Shown here piece after piece: positions 1 to 11,807 of a DNA stretch of 64,000 bases. The position numbers and the translations under genes are program-made. Every line of letters begins with the position of its first letter. Position 1 is the stretch's first letter. The notes below the pieces were generated by a model. The model was not told the DNA's origin, made no database searches, and worked only from the letters and a program-made list of their open reading frames with translations. Origin of the DNA: Diospyros lotus (taxonomy: Eukaryota; Streptophyta; Magnoliopsida; Ericales; Ebenaceae). The stretch covers positions 20,722,753 to 20,786,752 of the forward strand of contig NC_068349.1 in assembly GCF_014633365.1 (NCBI RefSeq), given 5' to 3'.

Positions 1-1
1 G

Positions 2-142
<141 letters not shown>

Positions 143-478
143 CCAGCCAGTAGCCACGCATGCACGATTAGCAGATAATAATGTTGTTTTCTGCAAATTA
201 ATAAATATGGCTGTACGTTGCATTGCCATTTTTTGGCCCTTATTCTTGCACCCTCGTTATCAGTCACTCTGTCTCTGTCTCTTGCTGTCGCTCCCCTCCT
301 CCACGATCAGAGATCCCCTCTGTCCCTCCCTCTTCGTTTTGGGAAAAAACACTAATCAGAGGCGTCCCTCTCCCTCTTCATTTTGAGGCAGGCGGAACCA
401 AATTCCAGGCCTTGAGGTATCTATCTATCTTTAATCGCTTTTCTGTTTTGTATTCTCATCAGGGTCAGGGGTGAAAGC
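143..478. other. Intergenic; 3' flank of dirigent gene and a pyrimidine-rich exon-like stretch
   Basis: No convincing protein is encoded. From about 230 the plus strand becomes rich in CT and CCT runs, as in many plant 5' untranslated leaders. A GAG/GTATCT junction near 414 and a TCTCATCAG/GG junction near 460 would make a plausible short leader intron. If a second host gene starts here, its continuation is interrupted by the element inserted at 479. This is inference from composition and splice-like sites only. Confidence 0.3.
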
Positions 479-746
479 TTTTGGAATTTTATAGACATTG
501 ATAGTTATAAAGTTAACGAACAAAAGTTGAAAAAAAATATGAATGTGAAAAGGTGTAATCTCATTATTTTTATTCATATCATCACGCTTTTAAATAGGTA
601 ATATATGTCAACTGAATAACAAGAAAATAGAATTTATGGCCATGGATTAAAAAAAAAAATGAAATTATCTCAACCCACTAAATCAGTAAATAGAATTTTG
701 ATCCAATCAACCCATAAAATCAACAACTTTGAATCAATATTTAATA
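479..746 (-). repeat. 3' LTR of the TRIM-like copia element
   Basis: Direct repeat of 1209-1476 with scattered substitutions and a short A-tract expansion near 650. Its outer end has lost the canonical TG (it reads TTTTGG). Confidence 0.85.
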
Positions 747-952
747 TTCCTCTTTGATTCAAAGTTGTAAAACTTCAACTTTTCATGGAGCACTTCTCTC
801 CAAATTTCTTCCGCATTGTGAAGCACTTCTCTTCACTTCTTGATGCATTTCTTATCACAATCAATACTTCCTTCAAATGTTAAAAAAAAAAAAAATTAAA
901 TTTCATGGAGCACTTCTCTCCAAAAAATTCTTCTTGGTGCGCTTCTCACCAA

Positions 953-1138
953 CTAGAAGAGTGTTTCCTCTTCAATTGCCGTAGGATTGTTTCCAAACGG
1001 AGGTATCTCCCTTTCACTTTCAACCCACTTCCATAAACTGAGACCTCTTAAATGAGCTTTCATTTTGATAGCCCATACTTGATGATTTTCTCTATCAAAA
1101 ACTGGTGGTGAAAGAGATGATGTGTTGGTGGAAGCCAT
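953..1138 (-). pseudogene. Copia gag N-terminal fragment inside the TRIM-like element
   Basis: The 61-residue frame starts with ATG about 70 bp after the primer-binding site. It contains PPVFDRENHQVWAIKMKAHL followed by LSLWKWVES. This matches the start of Ty1/copia Gag proteins (the DUF4219/UBN2 region), where an F-x-G-x-N-Y-x-x-W core leads into a helical capsid domain. A normal copia Gag is several hundred residues; here the frame stops after about 60 and the rest of gag-pol is missing. The fragment lies between the two LTRs and in their transcriptional direction, so it is the surviving start of the parent element's gene. Downstream, a segment beginning TTTCATGGAGCACTTCTC is present twice (about 781 and 901), showing a small internal duplication. 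Confidence 0.75.
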
Positions 1139-1195
1139 AGAAATAAAGAAGGAGTTAATGGGTTCTCTCTCATAGGCCTCTTAAGATCATTGAAT

Positions 1196-1207
1196 GCTCT
1201 GATACCA
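1196..1207 (-). promoter_or_regulatory. Primer-binding site (initiator Met tRNA type)
   Basis: On the minus strand this reads TGGTATCAGAGC, the standard plant copia primer-binding site, one base from the end of the LTR at 1209. Confidence 0.9.
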
Positions 1208-1208
1208 C

Positions 1209-1476
1209 TGTTGGAATTTTAGAGACATTGATAGCTATAAAGTTAACGAACAAAAGCCGAAAAAAAACATAAATGTGAAAAGCTGTAACCTCATTATTTT
1301 TATTCATATCATCATGTCTTTAAATAGGCAATATATGTCAACTGAATAACAAGAAAATAGGATTTATTGCTGGATTTAAATTTAAAAAATGAAATTATCT
1401 CAACCCACTAAATTAGTAAATAGAATTTTGACCCAATCAACCCACAAAATCAACAACTTTGAATCAATATTCAACA
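1209..1476 (-). repeat. 5' LTR of the TRIM-like copia element
   Basis: Canonical TGTTG...CAACA ends, followed outside by AAAGC. It is the better preserved of the two copies. Confidence 0.85.
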
Positions 1477-1691
1477 AAAGCAAGCTAGTTGTGGTTTTTA
1501 TGTGGATGCATGTTGCCGATCTTCTTCTTGTTGGTATCAGCTTCAGTTGAGGATTATGTTTGTCGTTTTATTAGTTTGGGTGTTCATTATACCTTGGGTT
1601 CTCTGTTGTATTATTGAAATGAAATGCAGCTTAGTTAGTTTGATGCCAGATTAATTTGGGTTTGCTATGGTTAATTAGCTGGGAGGGGTGC

Positions 1692-3646
1692 TGTAATGCC
1701 TTATTTTTCAAATATATAATGATACTAAATACAACTCAATATCACACATGGGCGTTATGAAAATCCTTACTGATGGAAGTGAATGATCGAACCTGATAGC
1801 TAGATAAAACTAGATAATAAGGATTTTCACTATAAAATCTTTAATGTAAGTACAATTGTAATATGTAACTTCCAAAATCTAACAAATAAACTCTTACAAC
1901 GTCCATAGTACATACTAATCACGACATACACCCTCAACAACATAAAAATAAACCCAAGTCTTATTGTAACCTCTGTTTATATAACTACGATACACAGGTC
2001 CCATAATAGTAGCCTCTTTATATAACATCTAACTTAGAAATAGACAAAAAAACCCAAAGCTTCACTAACGACGCTTACAAGTATGATCTATATCCATCTA
2101 ACATGAAAGAAAGCCCAAAAGTTACAATAATTCCTCTTTATATAAAGATCCGCAGTACATGAATAACATAAAGTTAAACTAAACTTCGGCCACCTCTTAG
2201 CCTTTTCTCTTACTTGTCTCCGGGGTACTTGACACATTTTAAATAGTCGGAATGTTGGATATTCCAAGGGTATGAAACACCCAAATTAGATGATTACATC
2301 TAAGTAAGATGATTCAAGAAAGAAGATACATGCATGTGTATGCAAGTATGCCAAATGTCATGAAATCCTTTTCCTCTGTGGAAACCATGCTAGGATGTTG
2401 TCATGTCCGAACTCCTCAACCCCCTTACATAGGCACGAGATAGCCCCCTTACACAGGCCCACGTGGTCAGCCCTTTTACACAGGCCCCCATGGTAGATCG
2501 CACATGACAACCCACCAGACAAATGCCAAAATGCATGACAAATAGAGATATAATGCAATTTCAACGAAACACATGTTATATAAGTCACATACCACACATA
2601 AATAAAACTAAGAATGATTAAGATGAAGCAAGAAGCATGCGAGGACAACTCACCTTAGCTTTTTACCTTTTGGGTGTACCGTTCACAGTTAGGGGGGTTA
2701 GGTTTCTAGCAGAAAACGCTAGTTCTTATAAACCAAATATCAAATATTTTTACATAATATTGTTATACATATTTTAAGCTATTTTTGTGAAAAATTTCAG
2801 GGGAAAAGGAGTCCTCGCGTGCCTCGAGAAGAGGGCCCATGCGCTACCACGCGCAGCCTTCCCTGGCACGTGTACTGCACGCGCCATCGTTTTTTTCGAT
2901 GATGACTCGATAGACTTTCAATTTTTTGGCTTTATCTTCCTCGTTTTAGCTTTGATTTGACCCTTGTTTTTCCCTACATGCTTTACTCTCTCCCTTCTTC
3001 CGAAATATAAACTTTAATCGAACTTATCTCGCTGTTTTTTTGGCAATTTTAGCCCAGATTCTAGCGAAACTTTAAAAACTCTGGCAAGGCTCGTTTCTCC
3101 ACAGATTTCGCTCATTCTTTTTGTAGAATATTCCTCTCACTCTCAAGAACAAGATCCTTACCTTTGATTACCTCAATTTGGCTTAAAATTGCCTTAAACT
3201 CACTTGGTATGCTTTGTGATCAACCCAAGGCCCATATTTATAGATTTTTCCAGCCAATCACGCTTCTCCACCTCAAGGTCATTTATGAGGCTTCATCATG
3301 ACTTTCAAATTGGCTAATAGATCACTGCCACATACCCCACCACCTATGCGCCTTGATTTGCATGCCTCATCATGACTTCCAATGTCCCGTTCCACCGTTC
3401 GTTTTTTTAATGATTCCGTTACGAGTTTTCAACAATTATACCACTGTCTGAAGTTTTGTACTATTATACTTTAGTCTTTGTGTTATCGCACCTTGAGTCG
3501 AACCTTTCAAAGATTGCACTTTTATCCTAAAATTTTCAAAAACTACAGTTTTACCTAAACTTTAAAATTACGATTTTGCCTCTGAATCTTAAGAAAAATC
3601 TCATTTCTTTAAATATATAAATTTTACAAAAATCTCGAGTATTAGA
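1692..3646 (-). mobile_element. Solo LTR, gypsy-type (family A), minus orientation
   Basis: The block starts TGTAATGCC and ends GAGTATTAGA, a slightly decayed version of the TGTAATACC...GGTGTTACA ends seen in other family A copies in this window. The flanks are GGTGC (1687-1691) and GGTGT (3647-3651), a 5-bp TSD with one C/T difference. On the minus strand there is a TATA-like sequence near 3235, a GC-rich CACGCG segment near 2815-2890 and a GGTGAGT splice-donor-like site near 2650. The same elements appear in the same order in the copies at 6325, 47508, 52380 and 57324. No partner LTR or internal region is attached, so it is a solo LTR left by recombination. Confidence 0.75.
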
Positions 3647-4788
3647 GGTGTTGTTTTGGTTGCTCAGTTTGTTGCCAACCTTGTCCATGGGGTTTTGACT
3701 ATTGAGAAGTTATCTCTTTGTAAAACAGGATACATATATATTTTCCTTCTCTTTTTCTTTCTGTAATGTGCAGCTATCATAGGTTTTGATTGCTCATGTA
3801 GAACAATTGGATGAATGAATAGAAGTGGTAGATGTTGTTAGTTTTTTTTTTTTTGTTGAAACTCATTTATTTGTTTATGAATAATGACTATCCACGAAGT
3901 GGTAGATATTCTTATATATGTTTATGAATAGTCAGTATTAAAGTGTAAATTATTAGATTTTAACCAAGACTTTTGTAGGTGAAATGTCACAATTAATATA
4001 TTCATGTGTCATTTTCTAAATTTTTATTTGTGTTTTGGAAGGGTTACAATTATCCTTTCTAGTGCATTTGAAACTTTAAGAACATATAGAATTAATGGTA
4101 TTTGTACATGTCACAAAGAGTGTGATGTGTGATTTATGCATAATTAATTCAGTTAAATATACTCTAATCAAATATGCATATAGTGATGAAAATAATATTG
4201 ATCTTACATGGACTAGATCACAATACCAAAATAATTTTAACTTAACCTAAGTGGAACTAATTTAATTAATTGGATGAATAAAAAAGAAAAAGAAAAAACT
4301 AATTAATGAATGCAACTAGGGAGATTATGTAATCATCTATTCAATTCAATTCAAAACCAAAAATACCCTAGTATTTTAAAATTGTTTGCATGTGATGGTA
4401 AATTTCCCTCAATTAATTAATAAGGTTTCTCAAGTTATATTAATCCTTTATTAATTCAATTCCACCGTCAAATTTCTGAGCGAATGTCAAAAGAACAAAT
4501 AAGCATTAAGTTCTTTGAAAACCTTTAATCTCGAAAGGGGATTTGACTCACTAAGCTTTCTCGATTCTCACACGAGTTAATCATCTCTCGATATCATAGT
4601 GTAGTATGTGATTTATATTGGTTATGGATCTAATTTATAATAATTTTTTAGTCAGTCATGCATAAATCATTAAAACATTAAGATGTGGGTAATTTTTTAA
4701 AGTATTAAAATACAACAATAGAAATTTCTGATGTAAATAATAGTAGGTTTTGAATATTAAATAAATAATAACATAATCTCAAAATTAA
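3647..4788. other. AT-rich intergenic sequence, no gene seen
   Basis: Low-complexity AT-rich DNA with a T-run near 3841. I see no coding frame, RNA gene or complete repeat. It may be continuous with the sequence left of 1692, because a TSD links the two sides. Confidence 0.5.
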
Positions 4789-4796
4789 AATCCATC

Positions 4797-4963
4797 CAAC
4801 GGCAGAGCCACGCTTTGGCCAGTTGGGGCCTTGGCCCTAGCTGACATTTTTATTTTTTGATTTTTTATATATATTATTATAGATAATTATAATTTTTATA
4901 ATTTGACTAAGGTTAAAATTATAATTTAGCCTAAACTAAAATTCTTTTTTGGCTCCGCCACTG
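4797..4963. mobile_element. hAT-type MITE, 167 bp, perfect 8-bp TSD
   Basis: The element begins CAACGGCAGAGCCA and ends GGCTCCGCCACTG, an imperfect terminal inverted repeat centred on GGCGGAGCCA. Both sides carry AATCCATC (4789-4796 and 4964-4971), the 8-bp target-site duplication expected of hAT elements. The interior is AT-rich and non-coding. The same GGCGGAGCC end motif is on the larger hAT remnant at 45538-46562, which suggests a related autonomous source. Confidence 0.85.
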
Positions 4964-4971
4964 AATCCATC

Positions 4972-6319
4972 CAAACCTTAGCTAAAATAGTTTAGCTAGA
5001 CATAATTAAAATAAAAATAAAAACTAAATTGAATGAAGAAGACGATGCTCCTTGCCCAGATCTGGAATAGATCTAGGGCAAAACAGATCTACGGTTGCCA
5101 ATGTTGCTTGCTGCCTTACTGTTCGGTTGCGTCTATGTGTGATTGCAGTGCAAGGCTTGGTTGCTGCGTGGCTGAGCCTTGTTGCACCTTATATGCACCT
5201 ACTTGCTTCTCCGTTCTTCTCTCTACCTCCTCCAATTCTCCACCAATTCAAAATCTCCCATCCCTCATAATATATATATATATATATATGCATGTACACC
5301 TAGCCTTCTAATTTATTGCCTCCAATTGCACCTTCAATTGAAATTCTTTCCTTGCTTGAATTCCTCCAATTGCGCCTCCTCCCTTACTGATTTCTTTCGA
5401 GTATCATAATTTATTATTAAATCTTTAATTAATTTATAATATTTTCTTTTAAATCCAAATCTTTGACTTTAATTTCTTTGCTTGCTTCCTAGAGATTCAA
5501 ATTATGTAAAATTCATATAAACACACGTTTTAAGTAGGAAAAATAACACAAAATTAACATAAAAATTAGATAAATATATATATAAAATTAAGCCCTATCA
5601 AAGTGTTATGAATATAGTTTGCAGCACGGTATCCAATGTCATTTGAAAGAAATACAACAAAGATAAAAAAATAAAAAGAAAAAGAAAAAATGCCATTAGG
5701 GACTTTTTTAGTGGCATTTTTGAGTGCCAATAAAAGGGAAATTTATTATAGTGACCTTAAGGGTCACAAAGACTTTCGAGGCATATATGATAATCCTCTA
5801 TCATCACCTAATTACGCTTATAATTTCAATGTTATAATTGATAGAATTTGGTGTATTAGTGTTGGTACTGTTATTGTCAAGATATAACAATAAATTTATT
5901 TGATTAAGAATGTCATCGTCTGACCAACTGAGTTTGCAAGAAAGAAAACAGTTAGAGGGTACATGGAGGTCCTCACGCAAACACTCTAATGCTTAAATTA
6001 GACACTAAGGATGCTGAATGCTGCAAAGCAGAATTCACACTAGTTTTAGAGACTTACATTTTCTAGAATGAGTGTCTGTCTATTTATAAAGGAGTATAGG
6101 GTAATCCTAAGTAGTCTAAAATTAGAATTCTTATATATGACATTCATCACTTACAGATGACGTTTATCTTCTTGGACAGATTTTTCAATGTCAGAGTTAT
6201 CCAGGTTTTTTGCATTGCATGGGACCCCCGCATACTCGGGGAAACATTTTGGCAACAAAGCTGCCCTTGGGGCAAGATTGCCCTTTCCTGGTCTAGCTCT
6301 TTGGCGCGACCGGAGTATA
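4972..6319. other. Intergenic sequence with TA microsatellite, no recognisable gene
   Basis: Short open frames around 5033-5409 and 5690-5887 match nothing I recognise and have no flanking gene signals. A TA dinucleotide run lies at about 5270-5289. Around 5990-6110 there are TATA-like and leader-like stretches that could belong to the edge of an old retroelement LTR which seems to continue at 8028-8553, but the boundary is not visible. Confidence 0.4.
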
Positions 6320-6324
6320 GTGAT

Positions 6325-8027
6325 TGTAATACCCCAGAATTTAATGTAAAGCTTGGATGTTGCAATAAAGTGTTTCAAATGAAAGTTTAGAGCTAAAGTG
6401 TAAACAGGAATGGTTTTAGGGCATTAAACCGAACCCGAGTGCAAATATCACAACTTGTAAAAGGGATAGCTTGTTTCCAACAAAAGGAATGAATGCAATA
6501 ATGAATCCTTATCCTAGAAGCCATGTGTTGGAAAGATAGGATTGGTTTGAGAATTTTCCCTAAAGTCTTAAAAGTGTTATGATTGTAATGATTGATTTTT
6601 ATCCTAAAAGTCTAAACTTAGAAGATTTGGATTGGCTAGGATTTTCTTGCAAGGGAAGAAGATGATAAAGCTTATCTTGAAGGTGTATTTGGAAGCCTAG
6701 GATTGGAAAGCATAGAGGCTTGCATTGGAAGATAGGAAAATTTCAAAGTTGTAATAATTGCTAGGGTAGAAAAAAGGGGTTAACTTGGAGGCTAAGTGAA
6801 ATCTTAAAGATTTGGGAATTTAAAGGCTATATAAAGGGAATGAGGAAAGGCCACGTGAAGCTAAGAAGAAAGAAAGCAAGTAAGTGCAAGAAAAACCAAA
6901 GAAAAAGCAAAGAAGAAAGGATAGAGAGACCTGGTCAGAAAACTGCCAAAACAGAAAGGAAACAGAAAAGGTAAGCCAATTTTGTTTCTGTAGGATCGTA
7001 GAGAACTGAAAGGGGAGTCCATAGGTTCAAATGGAAGGCGAATCGGAGTTAAAATGAATGAGTTATAGTCGTTTTAATTTCTGGTATAAAATCTGTAAGA
7101 AGCAAGGAGACGACGCGTGCATCACACGCGTCGGCCGCAGCTACGCGTGGCCACGCGTGGACACCCTTCTGGTGGCACGTGAGGGCACGTGGCAGGGGAT
7201 CTTGCTTTGTAATTTTGTGGTTTTGCTTCTTAAATCAATTCCTATGATTATATGTAAAAATATCTTAATTTCGTGACCCGAACTGTATGAAACTGCAGCT
7301 AATCCGGGCTAAAATCCATATAAACGGTGAACCATCAAGACCTACAGCAAGTGTGAGTGGTTTCTTGCATTATTTGTGCTTCATATTGATCATCTCTTGA
7401 TCCATTTGTGTTGAATGTGGACATACTCACTTGCTCTCTTTGTTTAGCATGCTACTTTACTTGTTTCATCACTTCATGGCATGTGGTTGTTTGTGGCAAG
7501 CTAGTGGCCGCCATGAGTGGCTCTTGGGAGTCACATATGCGTGTTTTAGGTGAGCATGGTGTGCGTGGGGGTGATTGCAACACCCTGGCATGGCTTTCAC
7601 AAAGGGGGTTCCATTTTGCATACTTGCATTTCATACATGATTTATTTCTTTCTTGAAACCATCTCACTTAGATTTATGTGATCTAACTTGGGTTGATGCC
7701 CCTGGAATGTTCCGCGTTCCAGGTATGTTTGGTATGTCAGGAGCTAAGGAGGCGAGCGAGGCAAATGGGAAAGAAACTGTGGACATTTAATAGTGTTCTG
7801 TTGTTTTATGTAATCTTATTCAGAAGTGTTGTAATAATTCAAAGATTATACTTCTTGTTCTTATGTTAGACTTAAACTCTATCGTAATGAAAGGCTTGCT
7901 TGTATGGGAACCCTTTAGACTTTCTGGCAGGTTCGATCCATGTTTTTCGCTGCTTAGGGTTTCCTAACATCTCTTGGGTGATTAGGTGTATACCTATCGT
8001 GATACTTGAGTCGATGAGGTTGTTATA
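6325..8027 (+). mobile_element. Solo LTR, gypsy-type (family A), plus orientation
   Basis: Starts TGTAATACCCC and ends GGTTGTTATA, whose last bases are a C-to-T decayed TTACA. Flanks are GTGAT (6320-6324) and GTGAC (8028-8032), a TSD with one C/T difference. Inside are a TATA-like GGCTATATAAAGG near 6825, a GC-rich ACGCGT/CACGTG block near 7110-7195, a GTGAGTGGTTTC site near 7352 and the CCTGGAATGTTCC palindrome near 7700. These recur in the other family A LTRs. The small open frames inside (for example 7058-7276) are not genes. Confidence 0.8.
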
Positions 8028-8553
8028 GTGACCCTAGGCCATTGTTGTCCTATAGCGACCCTGACAAGACAAGGGTTTGTCCTCCTCAATAGGCTCGCGA
8101 GGGCTACCTTTTGCTATCCCCCATAGTAAGCTTGCGAGGGTGCCTTCTACGTGAGCCTGCTATGGACATTGTGGCTGGTTTACTAAGGTGCCTTCTATAA
8201 AGGGCCCCTATGGCTTTCCCTACTAGCTCATGGCTTATGGTGGCCACCTACTGCGAGAGACTTCATCTCCCACAGGCCTTTGTCACTGGGTTAACCAAGT
8301 CAATCCTAGTTGACTCATTTATTATTATTATTATTATTTAATTAATTAATTTTTTTCAGCAGCGTGTGTTTTTACCATTACATATCAATTGCTCCCAACT
8401 CTTTTTTATGAGTTCCCCAAGAGGAAGAGTACTTATTCTCTATTGATTACTGCATGCATTCTCCTTCGATTGTAGATTCCCCTAAAGGCGTTTTGTGCAA
8501 AATCTCCGGCTGAGCTTTAAGCTTCCTGCGCGTGGTCCCCTACTATATAAAGG
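8028..8553. other. Left part of an older retroelement LTR split by G1 (inferred)
   Basis: The segment has repeated GCGAGGG...CCTTCTA phrases around 8090-8210, an ATT-repeat near 8320 and, immediately before the G1 insertion, CTACTATATAAAGG, which looks like a promoter TATA box. The sequence right of G1 (27184 on) looks like the continuation of that promoter and leader. No coding region is visible. Confidence 0.4.
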
Positions 8554-9468
8554 TGTTGTGGGGTGCCCTAGAAAAATCAAAACCAAATATCCAGAAAATC
8601 CTAGAAGTATCTAAGAAGACCAAAGACCCGAATGACCCCAAAGAGTTTTTCGAGCAAGAATCTTCCCGAGACTTTGAAGAGTCTCCAGGCCAGTTAAACT
8701 CTTAAGCTTATCTAAGACCAAGACTCATACTAAGACTCTTCTAAGCCCAAGTCACCTAATAATTCCGAAGAGTCTTTAGAAAAACCCATCAAAAGGATAC
8801 TCTTCGAGGCATTCCATCCTCGAAGGCACCTTTAAGCCCCCCGGCCACATTCGCAGCTTCCTCACTTGAAGAGTCTTCTGAGCCACATTTACATGCCATG
8901 TGTCACGTGGCCCCCACCTTCAGTGCCTATAAATATCCTGGGTACGCGCTAAAAGGGGAAAGGACCCAGATCTATGACTCAAAGACTTAGAGCCAAGTCT
9001 CACTCCAAACGCATCTGGAGACTCCTATTAGAAAACTCACCCGAAGCCTCACATAGCATACATACATACATACTTACTTCATTCTGTAACATGGTCTCAC
9101 CTAACTTAGGCTTCAGAAGGCCCTCATGGGGGAGCACCCTACATGTCTTCTGACTAATTTGTGTGTTGCAGACCTATTTGGAGACTCTCTAAACCTATTC
9201 AAAGACTAGCCGACTGAAGACCCAAGTTATTAGGGATTAAGTCTCCCCAAGACTCCCCCAAGCCATCCAACAACTCAGGGTACCCTCTTTGCTGTTCTGG
9301 ACAACAGATCGAGCCTCACGCTGAGGATCCTACTCTCTTAGATAACGAATTGAGCCACATTCTAGTCAAGCACCTGTTACCCCCCTTTTCGTCATGGCTC
9401 ATCTCCTTATCGGGGCTCTACCAAGCTATTTCCTAGGATATAAATTTAATTCTTGTATTTCAGCAACA
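8554..9468 (+). repeat. 5' LTR of G1
   Basis: Direct repeat of 26309-27175. It contains a TATA box at about 8928 and many GAAGACTCTTC-like phrases that recur throughout U3 and R. It ends in CAACA followed by an A/T run leading into the primer-binding site. Confidence 0.8.
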
Positions 9469-9474
9469 AAAATT

Positions 9475-9492
9475 TGGTGTCGTCTATGGGAA
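9475..9492 (+). promoter_or_regulatory. Primer-binding-site-like sequence of G1
   Basis: Reads TGGTGTCGTCTATGGGAA. Many plant gypsy elements carry TGGCGCCGTCTGTGGGAA at this spot; the differences are C-to-T and G-to-A changes that fit deamination. It fixes G1 as plus-oriented. Confidence 0.65.
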
Positions 9493-10631
9493 ACGAGAAA
9501 AAAGTCATACTCCATGGCAAGGAAAACAAGGTTTACCCATGCATCGAAGCCTGGGAGCCATTCTCAGTGCTCCTGCATAAATCTCCATTGCCTCCCAATG
9601 AGTCACACGATAAATACTCCCGGAGAGACACCAAGAATCCTTTGCAGGGATTTTCCCCCACTATTATGTTCCTTCCAAGGATTTTCTCCTACTATTATGT
9701 CATCTCCCCCATAAATGCAACTGGCCCTTGAGGGAGTGCATACCATTCTAGCTTAGTCGATAAGAGTTCCTCGACCTAGTCTTCCTTGTGACCAGATATA
9801 GAATGAGACGAAGAAAGCTAGGGAAGTAGTAGTTGGCAAGATGGTGCCTCACATTATGTTCAAAAGATCTAAATTTGAGCAACAAGCAAGGACACTTCCT
9901 GAACTTGAAAAGACCATCCTTCCCACCAATGTAGCACACCGAAGAAGAGCATTTCCCCAGGGTCAACTTGGTGAAGTTAGTGCTTCTCAGAGGAGTTTTT
10001 GGAAGGGATGACATCTTGCTTTGATCAAACAACCTTGCAGGTGTGTTTCCACACCAAGATAAAGCCCGATCGTCTGGAAGAGCATTTTATGAACCATGGG
10101 CACCTACTTATTCTACGAGAGTTAGCAAGAGACCGCTATTGGGTAGCTTCCTTCAACTATGTCCCTAAGTTCATAGCTCATAGGCCCTTCAACATCTCAA
10201 CAAAGATTAGGGGGTGGAGAAGTCAATGCACAATAGAGTTGTTCGAAGGATTGATGAGAAAAGGCTACTGTCACTCATGACAACTAATATCAAAAGAGAA
10301 CACTTTCAACAGCCGACGCATTACAGCGGTCACTCCCTCAAAAATTCTTAACTCCCGTAATTGCCCATCTATTGTAAGCCGTCCAACATGCACTATAGTT
10401 CAAGTTTCCATAGTCCTACATGGATGAGACAACATGACTTGTCCTGTGCCCCCAATGGTATGAGATCCTATCCCTCATCTCAGGATTCGCTAACGGTTAG
10501 ATGAACCAGTGAAGCATCATGATTTCTACAAAAACACTGGTTTGAAGGACAACCCTCACTTCATTATGAAAGACTCTAATGCTCGGCCAACTTGGAAGTC
10601 TACATTATAGGCAAGAACACTCAAACAAGGG
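9493..10631. other. G1 5' leader and degraded interior, first part
   Basis: Short overlapping open frames at 9453-9731 and 9999-10280 (plus) and 9748-10032 (minus) are not recognisable proteins. The region follows the primer-binding site, so any gag remnant should be on the plus strand here, but no capsid or zinc-knuckle motif is visible. Confidence 0.45.
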
Positions 10632-11807
10632 TGTTGAGCCAACTTGCTTATTTAATTAAGTTTTGATGATTAACAAAGAGGGTATTTTCAATATACAAAT
10701 TATAGTGTTTTGATGATTAACAAAAAGGGTATTTTATAATATACAAATTACAGTACCTAATTATTTTTGATTAATTTATAAAATATTTTGATATAGTATA
10801 TGCACTATCAAAATTGGTATTTTTTCATTAAAATTATTTTTCAATTAAAGTAAAAATTTATTTAAAAGTATTTTGACCGTTGCTATAGTGATTTTATCAT
10901 TGCTATAGTAGTTTTACCACTGCTATAGTAATTTTATCATTGCTGCAATGATTTTGACCGTTTGCTACAGTGAATTTTTAAATGCCTATAAATACCCCAA
11001 GTTCATTTTGAAGATGTATAATTGTACATTTTGCATATCCAAAGCACCCACGAGCTCAATAACACTCAAGCAAAAATCCAAACTATCCAACGCTCTCAAA
11101 GCGCCATTGCATATCCACTAAAGAGCTACGAGGTAGGAGGAGAAAAGCTTTTCAAATCTACTACAACAAATTCGAATTTCTCCATCTAAGGTCATTGATT
11201 TATTTATATTTTATTATCTTGTATATTTTGTTCTTAATTGTTTATTCATTTGTGTCCAAATGTGGACAAACATTTGTATCTATTTAAACCTTTGTTGTGG
11301 ATTGTATTGGTTGCCTAGAACCGTTAAAATCTTGGAGTGTATCTAGTTTTCAAGGTGAGCTAGGGAGAAAATCTTGATGTTGGAGTTGGTTTCCTAGAAC
11401 CATTACAAAAAATCTATGTGTATTTAGTTTCCAAGGTGAACTAGTGTGGAAACCTTGGTAGTTGCTTGGAGCAATTGAAATCTAGGGGTGAATCTAGTTT
11501 TCAAGACAAATTAAGGAGAAAACCTTGGTGAGATTAGTAAAACCATAAGGATGGTTAGATCTTGGGAGAGTGGACTAGGTGTGTGGAAACACCGAACCAC
11601 TATAAATTATCTTGTGCCTCATTTTATTTATTCTTGCTATATCTTATGGTTTGCATTTTATTTTAAATCTCAAACATTATCTATACATATTTATCAAACA
11701 TATTCTTTAATAAAATCATTAATCAAGAATCTTATTTAAAATCGTTAAAAACTTTAAACACTCAACTCACCCCCCTTCTTGAGTGGCCATTCCCTAAGGG
11801 ACCAACA
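10632..11807 (+). mobile_element. Solo LTR (copia-type ends) inserted in G1
   Basis: Starts TGTTGAGCC and ends GACCAACA. Flanks are AAGGG on the left (10627-10631) and AGGGG on the right, so a 4-bp AGGG plus an ambiguous A is duplicated. A 48-bp segment beginning TTTTGATGATTAAC is present twice in tandem (about 10663-10750). Directly upstream of a CTATAAATACCCC promoter box (near 10985) is a run of related GCTATAGTGATTTTATCATT-type repeats. The last 50 bases contain the CTCACCCCCCTTCTT phrase common at the ends of such LTRs. No internal region is attached. Confidence 0.75.
10865..10975 (+). repeat. Short tandem repeats upstream of the LTR TATA box
   Basis: Five to six degenerate copies of a roughly 20-bp unit built on TTGCTATAGTGATTTT, ending about 10 bases before the TATA box of the solo LTR. 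The position is that of a U3 enhancer. Confidence 0.7.

Larger units (their letters stand above)
479..1476 (-). mobile_element. Complete TRIM-like Ty1/copia element, about 1 kb, TSD AAAGC
   Basis: Two direct repeats of about 268 bp (479-746 and 1209-1476) flank an internal region of only about 460 bp. The right copy begins TGTTGG and ends CAACA, the usual inverted LTR ends; the left copy has a mutated second base. The 5-bp sequence AAAGC occurs on both sides (474-478 and 1477-1481), a perfect target-site duplication. Next to the right LTR, on the minus strand, is TGGTATCAGAGC (1196-1207), the methionine-tRNA primer-binding site typical of plant copia elements. The element therefore reads on the minus strand. 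The short LTRs and tiny interior fit a TRIM, but it keeps the start of a gag gene, which most TRIMs lack. Confidence 0.9.

Noticed and set aside
5033..5409. Cysteine-rich frames that might be a small secreted peptide
   Set aside because: Three overlapping frames are open at once, the downstream part is a TA microsatellite, and no defensin- or LTP-like cysteine spacing is present.
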